Shown: positions 46,251 to 55,446 of the stretch, one piece after another
How positions within the stretch are numbered: position 1 is the first letter of the stretch
Layout: each line of letters opens with the position of its first letter
Assembly: GCA_963698495.1 (NCBI GenBank)
Contig: CAVORB010000025.1
Span: 122,129-186,128, forward strand
Direction of reading: 5' to 3'
DNA: 64,000 nucleotides
From: CAVORB01 sp963698495
GTDB taxonomy: Bacteria; Pseudomonadota; Gammaproteobacteria; Chromatiales; Chromatiaceae
Translations under genes and position numbers: made by a program
Notes under the pieces: model-generated
Databases searched by the model: none
The model's input: the letters and a program-made list of their open reading frames with translations, nothing else
Told to the model about the DNA's origin: nothing

Positions 46251-48143
46251 CTAGACCGATTTGTAGATCTCCCCGCCCTTGTCGATGAACTCCCGGGACT
46301 TCTCCTTCATCCCCTCCTCGATGGCGATCTCCACGTTCTCGATCTGGTGGGAGCGGGCGTAGTCGCGCACGTCCTGGGTGATCTTCATGGAGCAGAAGTG
46401 CGGGCCGCACATGGAGCAGAAGTGGGCGACCTTGTGGGACTCGTGGGGCATGGTCTGGTCGTGGAATTCGCGCGCCCGCTCGGGGTCCAGCGAGAGGTTG
46501 AACTGGTCCTCCCAGCGGAACTCGAAGCGCGCCTTGGAGAGCGCGTTGTCCCGCACCTGGGCGCCGGGCAGGCCCTTGGCGAGGTCGGCGCCGTGGGCGG
46601 CGATCTTGTAGGTGACGATGCCGTCGCGCACGTCCTGCTTGTCCGGCAGGCCCAGGTGCTCCTTGGGCGTGACGTAGCAGAGCATGGCGGTGCCGTACCA
46701 GCCGATATTGGCCGCCCCGATGCCGGAGGTGATGTGGTCGTAGGCGGGGGCGATGTCGGTGATCAGCGGCCCCAGGGTGTAGAAGGGGGCCTCGTAGCAG
46801 TCCCGCAGCTCCTTGTCCACGTTCTCCTGGACCATGTGCAGGGGCACGTGGCCGGGACCCTCGATCATCACCTGCACGTCGTGCCGCCAGGCGATCTTGG
46901 TGAGCTCGCCCAGGGTCTCCAGCTCCGCGAACTGGGCGGCGTCGTTGGCGTCGGCGATGGAGCCGGGGCGCAGGCCGTCGCCCAGGCTGAAGGAGACGTC
47001 GTAGGCCTTCATGATCTCGCAGATCTCCTCGAAGCGCGTGTAGAGGAAGTTCTCCTGGTGGTGGGCCAGGCACCACTTGGCCATGATGGAGCCGCCGCGG
47101 GAGACGATGCCGGTCACCCGGTCGGCCGTCAGCGGCACGTAGCGCAGCAGCACCCCGGCGTGGATGGTGAAGTAGTCCACCCCCTGTTCCGCCTGCTCGA
47201 TCAGGGTGTCGCGGAACATCTCCCAGGTCAGCTCCTCGGGCTTGCCGTTGACCTTCTCCAGGGCCTGGTAGATGGGCACGGTGCCGATGGGCATGGGGGC
47301 GTTGCGCAGGATCCACTCCCGGGTCTCGTGGATGTTCTTGCCGGTGGAGAGGTCCATCAGGGTGTCGCCGCCCCAGCGGGCGGACCAGACCATCTTCTCG
47401 ACCTCTTCCTCGATCGACGATGTCACCGCCGAGTTGCCGATGTTGGTGTTGATCTTCACCCGGAAGTTGCGCCCGATGATCATGGGCTCCAGCTCCGGGT
47501 GATTGATGTTGGCCGGGATGATGGCGCGCCCGGAGGCGACCTCGGCACGCACGAACTCCGGCGTGACCTTCTCCGGCAGGGTGGCGCCGAAGTGCCGTCC
47601 CTGGTGCTGACGCAGCAGCTTCTCGTAGCGCGGGTCGGCGCGCAGCTCGTCGAGCCGCATGTTCTCGCGGATGGCGACGTACTCCATCTCGGGGGTCACG
47701 ATCCCCTTGCGGGCGTAGTGCATCTGGCTGACGTTCCGGCCCGCCTTGGCGCGGCGCGGGGTGCGGACGTGCTCGAAGCGCAGGTGGGAGAGGGCGGGGT
47801 CGGTCTGCCGCTTGCGCCCGAACTCGGAGGTCGGGCCGGTGAGCAGCTCGGTGTCGCCCCGCTCTTCGATCCACGCCGTGCGCACCTCGGCCAGCCCGGC
47901 GAGCAGGTCGATGCGCGCCCGCGGGTCGGTGTAGGGACCGGAGGTGTCGTAGATGTAGACCGGCGGGTTCTCCTCGACCCCGTCGCTGGCGTGGGTCGGG
48001 GTCAGGGTCACCTCCCGCATGGGCACCCGGATGTCCGGCCGCGACCCCTCGACGTAGATCTTGCGCGATGCGGGAAAGGGCTTGGTGACCTCGTCGGAGA
48101 GCTTGGCGGTCTTGCGGACGAATTCTTCGGGAATGGCGCTCAT
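46251..48143 (-). CDS. thiC: Phosphomethylpyrimidine synthase ThiC
   Basis: 630 residues. A radical SAM enzyme converting aminoimidazole ribotide to 4-amino-5-hydroxymethyl-2-methylpyrimidine phosphate for thiamine synthesis. Visible features: YDTSGPYTDP, ARKGIVTPEMEYVAIRENM, NINHPELEPMIIGRNFRVKINTNIGNSAVTSSIEEEVEK, DVSFSLGDGLRPG, VMIEGPGHVPLH and the C-terminal 4Fe-4S motif CSMCGPHFC (C-x2-C-x4-C). The length is normal for a proteobacterial ThiC. A TPP riboswitch lies ~200 bases upstream. HEPN/MNT genes follow at a 25-base gap. Confidence 0.97.
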   Translation of the reverse strand: MSAIPEEFVRKTAKLSDEVTKPFPASRKIYVEGSRPDIRVPMREVTLTPTHASDGVEENPPVYIYDTSGPYTDPRARIDLLAGLAEVRTAWIEERGDTELLTGPTSEFGRKRQTDPALSHLRFEHVRTPRRAKAGRNVSQMHYARKGIVTPEMEYVAIRENMRLDELRADPRYEKLLRQHQGRHFGATLPEKVTPEFVRAEVASGRAIIPANINHPELEPMIIGRNFRVKINTNIGNSAVTSSIEEEVEKMVWSARWGGDTLMDLSTGKNIHETREWILRNAPMPIGTVPIYQALEKVNGKPEELTWEMFRDTLIEQAEQGVDYFTIHAGVLLRYVPLTADRVTGIVSRGGSIMAKWCLAHHQENFLYTRFEEICEIMKAYDVSFSLGDGLRPGSIADANDAAQFAELETLGELTKIAWRHDVQVMIEGPGHVPLHMVQENVDKELRDCYEAPFYTLGPLITDIAPAYDHITSGIGAANIGWYGTAMLCYVTPKEHLGLPDKQDVRDGIVTYKIAAHGADLAKGLPGAQVRDNALSKARFEFRWEDQFNLSLDPERAREFHDQTMPHESHKVAHFCSMCGPHFCSMKITQDVRDYARSHQIENVEIAIEEGMKEKSREFIDKGGEIYKSV

Positions 48144-48348
48144 GTCTGATACCTCGCAGCAAATGGGGGCGTCGCGAGCGGACCAGCGGAACCGGCTCGC
48201 CGACCCGACCCTCCGGCGTTAGGCGTCGGGGCGAGTGTGCGGGGGTGGGAGGAGGCCGGGGCTCCGGCGGCAAACCTCCGCCTGATCGGGGAGCGGAGCT
48301 TACGCCAAGGTGCAAGGCGTCACGCGGATGGGATCGGCTTCGCCCGCC

Positions 48349-48443
48349 TTTCCTGCGCCGGCATTACCCGGATCAGGTTCCAAGGGTCTCTCTCAGCTCC
48401 GCTCGGGGACGCAAGCACCCGAGCGAGGCACCCCCAGCAGGGA
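48349..48443 (-). promoter_or_regulatory. TPP riboswitch (THI element) upstream of thiC
   Basis: The minus strand reads GGGGGTGCC, then a P3 arm, then GCTGAGAGAGACCCTTGGAACCTGATCCGGGTAATGCC, then GGCGCAGGAAAGG. These are the canonical P2/P4 sensor sequences (CUGAGA...ACCUGAUC...GGGUAAUGCC). P1 is closed by CCTGC/GCAGG (48437-48441 with 48352-48356). It represses thiC when thiamine pyrophosphate is bound. About 200 bases of leader lie between it and the start codon. Confidence 0.95.
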
Positions 48444-48543
48444 CTCGGCGCCAAGCTATAGCAATCCAGTAGGTTTTTCAAGGAGCGCCAGGGTCGGCGC
48501 AATCAGCGACCAGCCGGCCGGAATCAGGCCCGCGCGAGCGGGG

Positions 48544-49395
48544 TCAGCTGGATGCGGGGCCTTCCTCTTCCCCGGCGCCCAGCCGGCGCATGATGCGTTT
48601 CACGTAGGCCTGGGTCTCCTGGTAGGGCGGCACGCCGCCGTGGCGGTCCACCGCCTTCTCGCCGGCGTTGTAGCCCGCCAGCGCCAGCTTGACGTCGCCC
48701 TCGAAGTAGTCGAGCAGCCAGCGCAGATAGGCCATGCCGCCGCGCAGATTCTGCTCCGGGTCCCATACGTCCGCTACGCCGAAACGTTGCGCCGTCGCCG
48801 GGATCAGCTGCATCAGACCTTGCGCGTTCTTGGGCGAGAGGGCCTTGGGGTTGAAGCCGGACTCCGCTTCCACCACGGCGAGCACCAGGTTCGGATCGAG
48901 CTGGTAGCGCGGCGCCATGTCCCGAACCATGCGGGCGATCTCGCCGGAGGCAGGGTGGCGGCGGCTCGCGAGGCGGGTTCCGGTATCGAGGGGGCAGGTT
49001 GCCTTGCCCTTCGGCTTCCCTTCGACCTTCAAGACCTTGAGCATGGTGCCCGCCTTGCGGTTCTCGCCCTGCGCGGCCTGATAGTACCAGGCGGCGGCGA
49101 TGTCCCGGTCGCGCGTGACCCCCTGTCCGAAGGCGTAGACCTGCCCGAGCTGGAACTTGGCCTCCACGTCGCCCTTGCGGGCCGCCTTGCAGTAGAGCTG
49201 GACGGCCTTCTTGGTGTCCTGCGGCACCCCGACGCCGCGGGCATAACGGGTGCCCCAGGCCGTCAGCTCGTGCATGTCGCTGGAAGCGAGGGCTTGCTCG
49301 AAGGAGGGCAGCTTCTCGGCCATTGCGGAAAGCGAGGCCAGGATTGCCACAAGTCCCGCGATCGCGGGCAGGATCATTTTTCGCTGTGCTTGCAT
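48544..49395 (-). CDS. Lytic transglycosylase (SLT) with Sel1-like repeats
   Basis: 283 residues from the ATG at 49395 (MQAQRKMILPAIAGLVAIL); a signal peptide ends at ~25. Sel1-type repeats occupy ~50-125 (WGTRYARGVGVPQDTKKAVQLYCKAARKGDVEAKFQLGQVYAFGQGV). The SLT domain is at ~165-275: catalytic Glu in VVEAESGFNPKALSPKNAQGLMQLIP, then NLRGGMAYL and LALAGYNAGEKAV. It cleaves peptidoglycan glycan strands with 1,6-anhydro formation in the periplasm. Family 1 arrangement of motifs is complete. Confidence 0.92.
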   Translation of the reverse strand: MQAQRKMILPAIAGLVAILASLSAMAEKLPSFEQALASSDMHELTAWGTRYARGVGVPQDTKKAVQLYCKAARKGDVEAKFQLGQVYAFGQGVTRDRDIAAAWYYQAAQGENRKAGTMLKVLKVEGKPKGKATCPLDTGTRLASRRHPASGEIARMVRDMAPRYQLDPNLVLAVVEAESGFNPKALSPKNAQGLMQLIPATAQRFGVADVWDPEQNLRGGMAYLRWLLDYFEGDVKLALAGYNAGEKAVDRHGGVPPYQETQAYVKRIMRRLGAGEEEGPASS

Positions 49396-49718
49396 GATTC
49401 CGTCTTCGCCGGGATGGGCCGCCGGGAAACCCATCGTTGTGCAGACCTGTTGGAAACAAGTGCCGGTTGTCGGATGTCCGCCCGCACAACGTGGTGGGAG
49501 GACCTTGGTTAAGGCCGTCATTTTCCAACAAAAATGATCCGGTTTCCAGAGCCGTGAAAGGCGGGCCTGGCAGCGCCGCGTGGACTCCGTCATCATACCG
49601 TCATAATCTGCCTGCAACGCCACGACGTCGGGCGCTCGGCTCAGCGGTCGCGGCGCCCCGGCCGCACGCACCATCTTTCTCCCTCCGCGCCTCGGTATTT
49701 CACGGGAACCTGAAGCAT

Positions 49719-51272
49719 ATGCCGCAAGACGACCTCATCCAGCTCTTCTCTCAATTCGGTCTTGCCGCCCTGTTGGGCTTCCTGATCGGCCTGGAGCGCG
49801 AGCTGCGCGACCAGGAAAGCGTCACCGTCGGCATCCGGGACTTTGTGCTCTTTGCCGTGATCGGCGCCGTGTCCAGCTTTGCGGCCCTGGAGTACGGCAA
49901 CTCCTGGCTGATCCTGGCGGGCTTTTTCGGCTTCCTGGCGATGCTGCTGTCCAGCTACTGGGCAAAGCGGGATCATGGTCCCGGCATCACCACCGAGCTG
50001 GCGGCGGTGCTGACCTTCTTCCTCGGCGTCCTGGTCATGCGCGGGGCGACCGTGCTGGCGATCGCGTTGGCCATCCTGGCGCTGGGGGTGCTGTTCCCCA
50101 AGGCGTCGATCAAGCGCTTCCGCTCCCAGGTGCAGACGCACGAGATGCGAGCCGTGCTCCTGTTCCTGACCATCACCTTCATCGTCCTGCCGGTGCTGCC
50201 GCGCCAGTCTCTCGATACCTATCTGACCTATCCGGTGGGCACGGTGACGGCGGTCGACCAGGCCTCGGGCCGGGTCGACATCGCGCTCGCCGCCGGGAAG
50301 CGCCTCAGTCCGGGTGACCAGGTGTTTCTGTACGGGGACGACTGGGATCGCCTCGGCAGCGTCCAGATCACTTCGGCTCGCCGTGCCGACGCCAGCGGCA
50401 CCTTCGATGGAGGCCCGCTCGCTGACATCGAGCCCGAAACCGGCGTGCGCAGCGGCCTGGGCATCGAGTTCCTGGAGGTCATGGCCTCCGCCGTGCGCCC
50501 CTACAAGCTTTGGCTGATCGTCGTGCTGGTGTCCCTGGTCAGCTTCGCCGGTTACGTGCTGATCAAGGTCGTGGGCAACACGGCGGGCATCGGGTTGACC
50601 GGCCTGATCGGGGGTCTGGTCTCCAGCACCGTGACCACCCTGAGCTTCGCCCGCCGCAGCATGGAGTCCCCCGGCGCCAACCGCCTGTACGCCATGGCGA
50701 TCGTCCTCGCGAGCTCGGTCATGTTTCCGCGCCTGATTCTCGAGATCGCGGTGGTCAATCCGACCTTGATGAAGAACATCGCGCTGCCGCTGGCGGTCAT
50801 GGGGATTACCGGGGCCGCCATGGCCGCGCTGCTCTATTTCCGGTCCCGGCAGGCGACGGTGGCCACGCCCCAGGTGGAGTTCAGCAACCCCTTCAGCCTC
50901 AAGGCCGCGGTGAGCTTCGGCCTGGTGTTCGCGGCGATCCTGATGTTGACGCGCGTCGCGACCCATTACCTCGGGGATGCCTGGCTTCCCGTGGTCGCGG
51001 TCGTCAGCGGCCTCACCGACGCGGACGCCATCGCCTTCTCGCTGAGCAGCCTCCAGGTGTCCGGCCTGATCCACATCGACTGGGCAAGCTTCAATCTGGT
51101 CTTGGGTGCGATCTCCAACACCTTCATGAAGCTCTTCCTGGTGCTGGGTCTCGGCGACCGGGACCTGTTCCGCAAGCTGTTCGGGCCCTTCGTGGTCATC
51201 GGCGCCGTGGGGCTGATCACCACGCTCCTCTACTACGATCTCGGCGCGGCGGTCTCCGCGGCCGGCGGGTAG
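49719..51272 (+). CDS. MgtC/SapB-DUF4010 membrane protein
   Basis: 517 residues from the ATG at 49719. The N-terminal MgtC/SapB domain (~5-150) starts LIQLFSQFGLAALLGFLIGLEREL, with the family R-D... and ERE features. It is followed by a soluble beta-rich segment (~165-255) and then a DUF4010 domain (~260-510) with SVRP-like start, GNTAGIGLTGLIGGLVSSTVTTLSFARRS and VSGLTDADAIAFSLSSLQ. About 11 membrane helices in all. MgtC relatives are linked to magnesium or acid stress, but the fused form has no settled function. The central soluble insert is not usual for the family. Confidence 0.88.
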   Translation: MPQDDLIQLFSQFGLAALLGFLIGLERELRDQESVTVGIRDFVLFAVIGAVSSFAALEYGNSWLILAGFFGFLAMLLSSYWAKRDHGPGITTELAAVLTFFLGVLVMRGATVLAIALAILALGVLFPKASIKRFRSQVQTHEMRAVLLFLTITFIVLPVLPRQSLDTYLTYPVGTVTAVDQASGRVDIALAAGKRLSPGDQVFLYGDDWDRLGSVQITSARRADASGTFDGGPLADIEPETGVRSGLGIEFLEVMASAVRPYKLWLIVVLVSLVSFAGYVLIKVVGNTAGIGLTGLIGGLVSSTVTTLSFARRSMESPGANRLYAMAIVLASSVMFPRLILEIAVVNPTLMKNIALPLAVMGITGAAMAALLYFRSRQATVATPQVEFSNPFSLKAAVSFGLVFAAILMLTRVATHYLGDAWLPVVAVVSGLTDADAIAFSLSSLQVSGLIHIDWASFNLVLGAISNTFMKLFLVLGLGDRDLFRKLFGPFVVIGAVGLITTLLYYDLGAAVSAAGG

Positions 51273-51326
51273 CGGGACGCGCGTATAATGGCCCGACTTC
51301 GAGCGACCGCTACCACGGGGAGAGCC

Positions 51327-52775
51327 ATGGCAGACGCGGATATCGGACTCATCGGCCTGGCCGTGATGGGCCAGAACCTGGTGCTGAACATGAACGATCA
51401 CGGCTACCGGGTGGCGGTGTACAACCGCACGACCGAGAAGGTCGACGAGTTCCTGGCGGGTCCCGCCAGGGACTCGCGGGTGGTCGGCACGCATACCATC
51501 GAGGCGCTCGTCGGCGCGCTGGAGCGCCCGCGCAAGGTCATGCTCATGGTGCGCGCCGGGGAGGTCGTGGACCGCATCATCGACCAGGTGGTCCCCTACC
51601 TGGAGCCGGGCGACTGCATCATCGACGGCGGCAACTCCCACTTCCCGGACAGCGTGCGCCGCACCCGCTCACTGGCCGAGAAGGGCATCCTGTTCGTCGG
51701 CACCGGCGTATCGGGCGGAGAGGAGGGGGCGCGCCGCGGCCCCTCCATCATGCCGGGCGGCAACCCCGCCGCCTGGCCCCTGGTGAAGGACATCTTCCAG
51801 TCCATCGCCGCGAGCGTCGACGGGGTCCCCTGCTGCCAGTGGGTGGGCGACGAGGGCGCCGGCCACTACGTCAAGATGGTCCACAACGGCATCGAGTACG
51901 GGGACATGCAGCTCATCAGCGAGGCCTACTTCCTGATGCGCGAAGGCCTCGGCATGACCGTGGACGAGATCCAGCCGGTCTTCGCCGAGTGGAACCGGGG
52001 CGTGCTCGATTCCTACCTGATCGAGATCACCGCCGAGATCCTGAAGGTCAAGGATGCCGATGGCGAGCCCCTGATCGACAAGATCCTCGACACGGCGGGG
52101 CAGAAGGGTACCGGCAAGTGGACCGGGATCAACGCCATGGAGCTCGGCATCCCGTTGACCCTGATCGGGGAGGCGGTGTTCGCCCGCTGCCTGTCGGCCA
52201 TGAAGGAGGAGCGCGTGCGCGCCGCGGCGATGCTGCCGGGTGAGGGCGCGCCCTTTGCCGGGGAGCGCGCCGACTACCTGGCGCACATCCACGATGCCCT
52301 GTACGCGGCCAAGATCTGCTCCTATGCCCAGGGCTACATGCTGATGCGCGAGGCGGCCAAGGAATACGGCTGGTGGCTCAACTTCGGGGACATCGCGCTC
52401 ATGTGGCGGGGCGGCTGCATCATCCGCAGCCGGTTCCTGAACGACATCAAGGCCGCCTTCGATCGCGACCCGAAGCTGGAGAACCTGCTTCAGGACGGCT
52501 TCTTCCGCGATGAGATCGCCCGCACCCTGCCGGGCTGGCGCAAGGCCGCTGCGCTCTCGATCGAGCTCGGCATCCCGGCGCCCGCGATCACCTCCGCGCT
52601 GGCCTTCTACGACGGCTACCGCTCGGCGCGCCTGCCGGCCAGCATCCTGCAGGCCCAGCGGGACTACTTCGGCGCTCACTCGTACGAGCGCGTCGACCGG
52701 CCCCGCGGCGAGTTCTTCCACACCGACTGGACGGGCAGCGGGGGCGGCGTCGCGTCCACCACGTACAGCGTCTGA
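51327..52775 (+). CDS. gnd: 6-phosphogluconate dehydrogenase (decarboxylating)
   Basis: 482 residues from the ATG at 51327 with GGGGAGA upstream. Converts 6-phosphogluconate + NADP+ to ribulose 5-phosphate, CO2 and NADPH. Motifs: IGLIGLAVMGQNLVLNM (Rossmann), VYNRTTEKVDEF, IDGGNSHFPDSVRRT, GTGVSGGEEGARRGPSIMPGG, KMVHNGIEYGDMQLI with the catalytic Lys, GQKGTGKWTGINAMELG, and RAGCIIRS-like WRGGCIIRSRFL. It ends with the usual RGEFFHTDWTG. Full-length type (~480), not the short one. Confidence 0.96.
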   Translation: MADADIGLIGLAVMGQNLVLNMNDHGYRVAVYNRTTEKVDEFLAGPARDSRVVGTHTIEALVGALERPRKVMLMVRAGEVVDRIIDQVVPYLEPGDCIIDGGNSHFPDSVRRTRSLAEKGILFVGTGVSGGEEGARRGPSIMPGGNPAAWPLVKDIFQSIAASVDGVPCCQWVGDEGAGHYVKMVHNGIEYGDMQLISEAYFLMREGLGMTVDEIQPVFAEWNRGVLDSYLIEITAEILKVKDADGEPLIDKILDTAGQKGTGKWTGINAMELGIPLTLIGEAVFARCLSAMKEERVRAAAMLPGEGAPFAGERADYLAHIHDALYAAKICSYAQGYMLMREAAKEYGWWLNFGDIALMWRGGCIIRSRFLNDIKAAFDRDPKLENLLQDGFFRDEIARTLPGWRKAAALSIELGIPAPAITSALAFYDGYRSARLPASILQAQRDYFGAHSYERVDRPRGEFFHTDWTGSGGGVASTTYSV

Positions 52776-52808
52776 CGAGGGCGGGCGCCTATCCTTGGGG
52801 CACGCCAC

Positions 52809-53473
52809 TCAAGAAGCGCGAGGATGCAGCGCGTAGACTCGTTCCAGCAGCCGGCTCAGGCCACGCTGCTGAAAGCGGGGATTCTCCGCCCAGACGTCCA
52901 GCTCGGCGAGGCGGCGAATGTCGAAGCGTCCGCCCAGGAGTCTTCCGCACCTCGTCCTCGCCGACCGAGAAGGGCGGCCCGGCCATCTCGGCCTGGTCGT
53001 AGTCCAGGGTGACGAGGAGGATGCGGGTCTCCGGTCGCAAAAGACCCTGCAGGTGCTCGGCGTAGCGCGGGCGCAGCTCCGGCGGCAGGGCGATCAGGGA
53101 GGCGCGGTCGAATACCGCCGTCACCCCCTGGAGGTGCCCCGGCGTGAGTGCGAAGAAGTCCCCGCACAGCACAGTCAGCTCGTCGACCTGGTAGCGGCGG
53201 AAGGGCGGCGCGTCCGTGACTTGGGGTTTGAGACCGTTCTCCTGGAAGAAGGACTCCACGCCGACGGGGCTGATCTCCACGCCCAGCACCGGGTGGCCCT
53301 GTCCCGCCAGCCACAGCAGGTCCAGGGACTTGCCGCAGAGGGGAACGAACACCGACTCTGCCGGGCTTCACGCCGAGACGAGACCAGTGCTCCTGCAGGT
53401 GCAGATTGATCTCGTCCTGATGCCAGCCGGTCTCGCCGCGCTGCCAGCGTTGGTGCCAGAAAGCCGGGTCCAT
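52809..53473 (-). pseudogene. tpm: Thiopurine S-methyltransferase, two frameshifts
   Basis: Read across two single-base shifts it gives a complete TPMT: MDPAFWHQRWQRGETGWHQDEINLHLQEHW (frame 1), then FVPLCGKSLDLLWLAGQGH, GVEISPVGVESFF and CGDFFAL...AVFDRASLIALPP (frame 2). The last part has DIRRLAELDVWAENPRFQQRG (frame 3). The breaks are near 53351-53360 and 52942-52944; each looks like one extra base. TPMT methylates thiol or selenium compounds with SAM. Outside the breaks the family residues are intact, so the gene is either recently broken or its sequence contains errors. Confidence 0.85.
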
Positions 53474-53489
53474 GCGTCGCTCCCGGACC

Positions 53490-54560
53490 TCAGGGAGTCG
53501 TCAGCTTGATTTCGATGCGCCGATTCCTGCGGTTGGCCTCCGGCGTCGCGCCGGGGTCGACCGGGCGGAACTCGCCGAAGCCGGCGGCCGCCATGCGGCG
53601 CTGGGGGATGCCCTGGCTGGCGAGGTACTCGACCACGGACAGGGCGCGCGCGGTGGAGAGCTCCCAGTTGGAGGCGAACTCGCGGCCGCCGCTCAGCGGC
53701 ACCCGGTCTGTGTGGCCGTCGATGCGCAGGATCCAGTCCACGTTGGCGGGGATCTGGCCGTCGAGCCCCTTGAGGGTGCCGGCCAGGCGTGTCAACTGGG
53801 CCTTGCCCGCATCCCCCAGGTCGGCGGAACCGGAACCGAACAGGAGCTCGGACTGGAAGACGAAGCGGTCGCCCTCGACCTTGATGTCCGGGTTGTCGCC
53901 CAGCGCCTCCTTGACCTTGCCGAAGAACTCGGACCGGTAGCGCGAGAGCTCGTTGACGCGGCGCGCCAGCTCGATGTTGAGGCGGTTGCCGAGGTCCTCG
54001 ATCTGCTCCGCCTGCGCCTTCTTCTCCGTCTCCGCGATCTCCAGGGCCTGGCCGATCACCTGGAGCTGCTCCTGCAGCTGGGAGATCTGCAGGCTGAGCA
54101 GCGCGACCTGGGCCTGGGCCTCGGCGGAGAGCTTCTTCTCGTTCTCCAGCGCCGCCTGCTGCTCCCCCACCAGGGCGTTCAGGGCCAGGATCTGGACGTC
54201 CCGCTCCGCCTTTTCCTGCTCCGCGGTCAGGGCGCGCTGACTCTCGGCGGCCAGGCGCGTCTGCAGATCCTGCTTCTCGGCCGTGAGTCCGGCCACCAGG
54301 TTCGAGAGCCGATCGATCTCGCTGCTCAGGGCGCTGGTCTGCTCGCGCTCGAGGCCGAGCTGCTCGATCAGGGTCGCCATCTGCTCGTGGAGGTCGTCGA
54401 GCTCGGTCTCCTGCTCCGACACCACCTGGCGCAGCAGGAACTGGGCCAGGGTGAAGATCAGCAGGACGAAGATGACGACCATCAGCAGGGCCGCCAGGGC
54501 GTCCACGTAGCCCGGCCAGACGTTGACCGTGCGTCCGCTGCGGCGGATGCCCGAGAACAC
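53490..54560 (-). CDS. OmpA/MotB-like peptidoglycan-binding membrane protein
   Basis: 356 residues from a GTG at 54558-54560 that has GGGAGG upstream. It begins MFSGIRRSGRTVNVWPGYVD with one N-terminal helix (ALAALLMVVIFVLLIFTLAQFLL), followed by a long coiled coil (~45-210, rich in Glu/Gln/Leu). The OmpA/MotB domain at ~225-350 contains FQSELLFGSGSADLG, LRIDGHTDRVPL and RRMAAAGFGEFRPV...RNRRIEIKL. It would anchor a TolQ/MotA-type motor to peptidoglycan. Because of a frameshift in the MotA-like gene upstream, the two genes read as one uninterrupted frame. Confidence 0.85.
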   Translation of the reverse strand: MFSGIRRSGRTVNVWPGYVDALAALLMVVIFVLLIFTLAQFLLRQVVSEQETELDDLHEQMATLIEQLGLEREQTSALSSEIDRLSNLVAGLTAEKQDLQTRLAAESQRALTAEQEKAERDVQILALNALVGEQQAALENEKKLSAEAQAQVALLSLQISQLQEQLQVIGQALEIAETEKKAQAEQIEDLGNRLNIELARRVNELSRYRSEFFGKVKEALGDNPDIKVEGDRFVFQSELLFGSGSADLGDAGKAQLTRLAGTLKGLDGQIPANVDWILRIDGHTDRVPLSGGREFASNWELSTARALSVVEYLASQGIPQRRMAAAGFGEFRPVDPGATPEANRRNRRIEIKLTTP

Positions 54561-54565
54561 GGGGA

Positions 54566-55436
54566 TCAGGCCTCCCGGTCGGGATCTGGCGCGGGTGCGC
54601 GCGCGGCCGCTCCGGGCTTGGTGAGCAGGGCCTCCAGCAGCCTGGCGCTGGGCCCGCAGCTCCTCAAGCAAGGGCGTCATGGCGCCTGCCTCCTCGATCT
54701 CCACCGGCGGCTCGTCCGGCACCGATCGCCGTCCCGGCTCGTCGATGAGCTGGGTGACACCGGTGAGCCATTCCTCCAGGCCGTTGAAGAAGCGGTTCTG
54801 GGCGTGGCCCGCCTGCAGGTCCAGAAAGCCGAGGACGAGCGAGCCGCCGAGGCCGAACAGGGAGGAGCTGAAGGCGGTGCCCATGCCGGCCAGGGGCGCC
54901 TCGAGCCCGGCCTTGAGCTCGCCGAACACCAGGTTGACGTCGCCACCCCCGACGTCGAGCCCCGAGATGACGCGGCCCACCGCGCCGATGGTGCCGAGCA
55001 GCCCCCAGAAGGTGCCGAGCAGGCCGAGGAAGATCAGGAGCCCGATCATGTAGCGCGAGATCTCTCGGGATTCGTCGAGGCGGGCGCGAATGCCGTCCAG
55101 CACGGTGCGGAGCGCCAGCGCCGAGAGACGGAACCGGTCCTTGCGCCGGCCCTGCAGGTGGCGCGCCAGCGGCTTCAGGAGGCGCGGCTCCACGGCCACG
55201 GAGATGCCCGTCTCGCCGGTGCGGAAGAGCTTGATCCAGGCGATCTCGGGGCCGAGCACCAGCACGTGGCGGAAATTGATCAGGATGCCCACCGCGAGCA
55301 CGGCCAGGATCAGGCTGTTGAAGGCCCAGTTGGCCATGAAGGCCTCGCGCAGGGGCAGAAAGAGCAGCGCGCATACCGCCGCTACCACGGCGAGGTAGAC
55401 CACCATCCAGAACAGGGAGCCCTTGGGGTTGTTCAC
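54566..55436 (-). pseudogene. MotA/TolQ/ExbB-type proton channel protein, frameshifted near its end
   Basis: From the ATG at 55436 the frame gives a MotA-like protein: TM helices at ~10-30 and ~38-58, and the channel part SRYMIGLLIFLGLLGTFWGLLGTIGAV and PLAGMGTAFSSSLFGLGGSLVLGFLDLQ. After LRAQRQA (around 54643) one extra base shifts it into a low-complexity Ala/Arg/Pro run that joins the OmpA-like gene. In the other frame the family-like end LLEALLTKPGAAARAPAPDP follows and stops at 54566-54568, just before the next gene's GTG. Intact, it would form a proton-driven motor with the OmpA-like protein. Confidence 0.8.
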
Positions 55437-55446
55437 GGTGCGTGCC

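Noticed and set aside
46218..48149. Long plus-strand open frame opposite thiC
   Set aside because: ThiC on the minus strand is unmistakable and the antisense frame is Leu/Val/Asp/Gly-rich shadow.
52789..53473. Two separate genes in place of one methyltransferase
   Set aside because: The pieces are consecutive parts of one TPMT in different frames, with no ribosome site between them.
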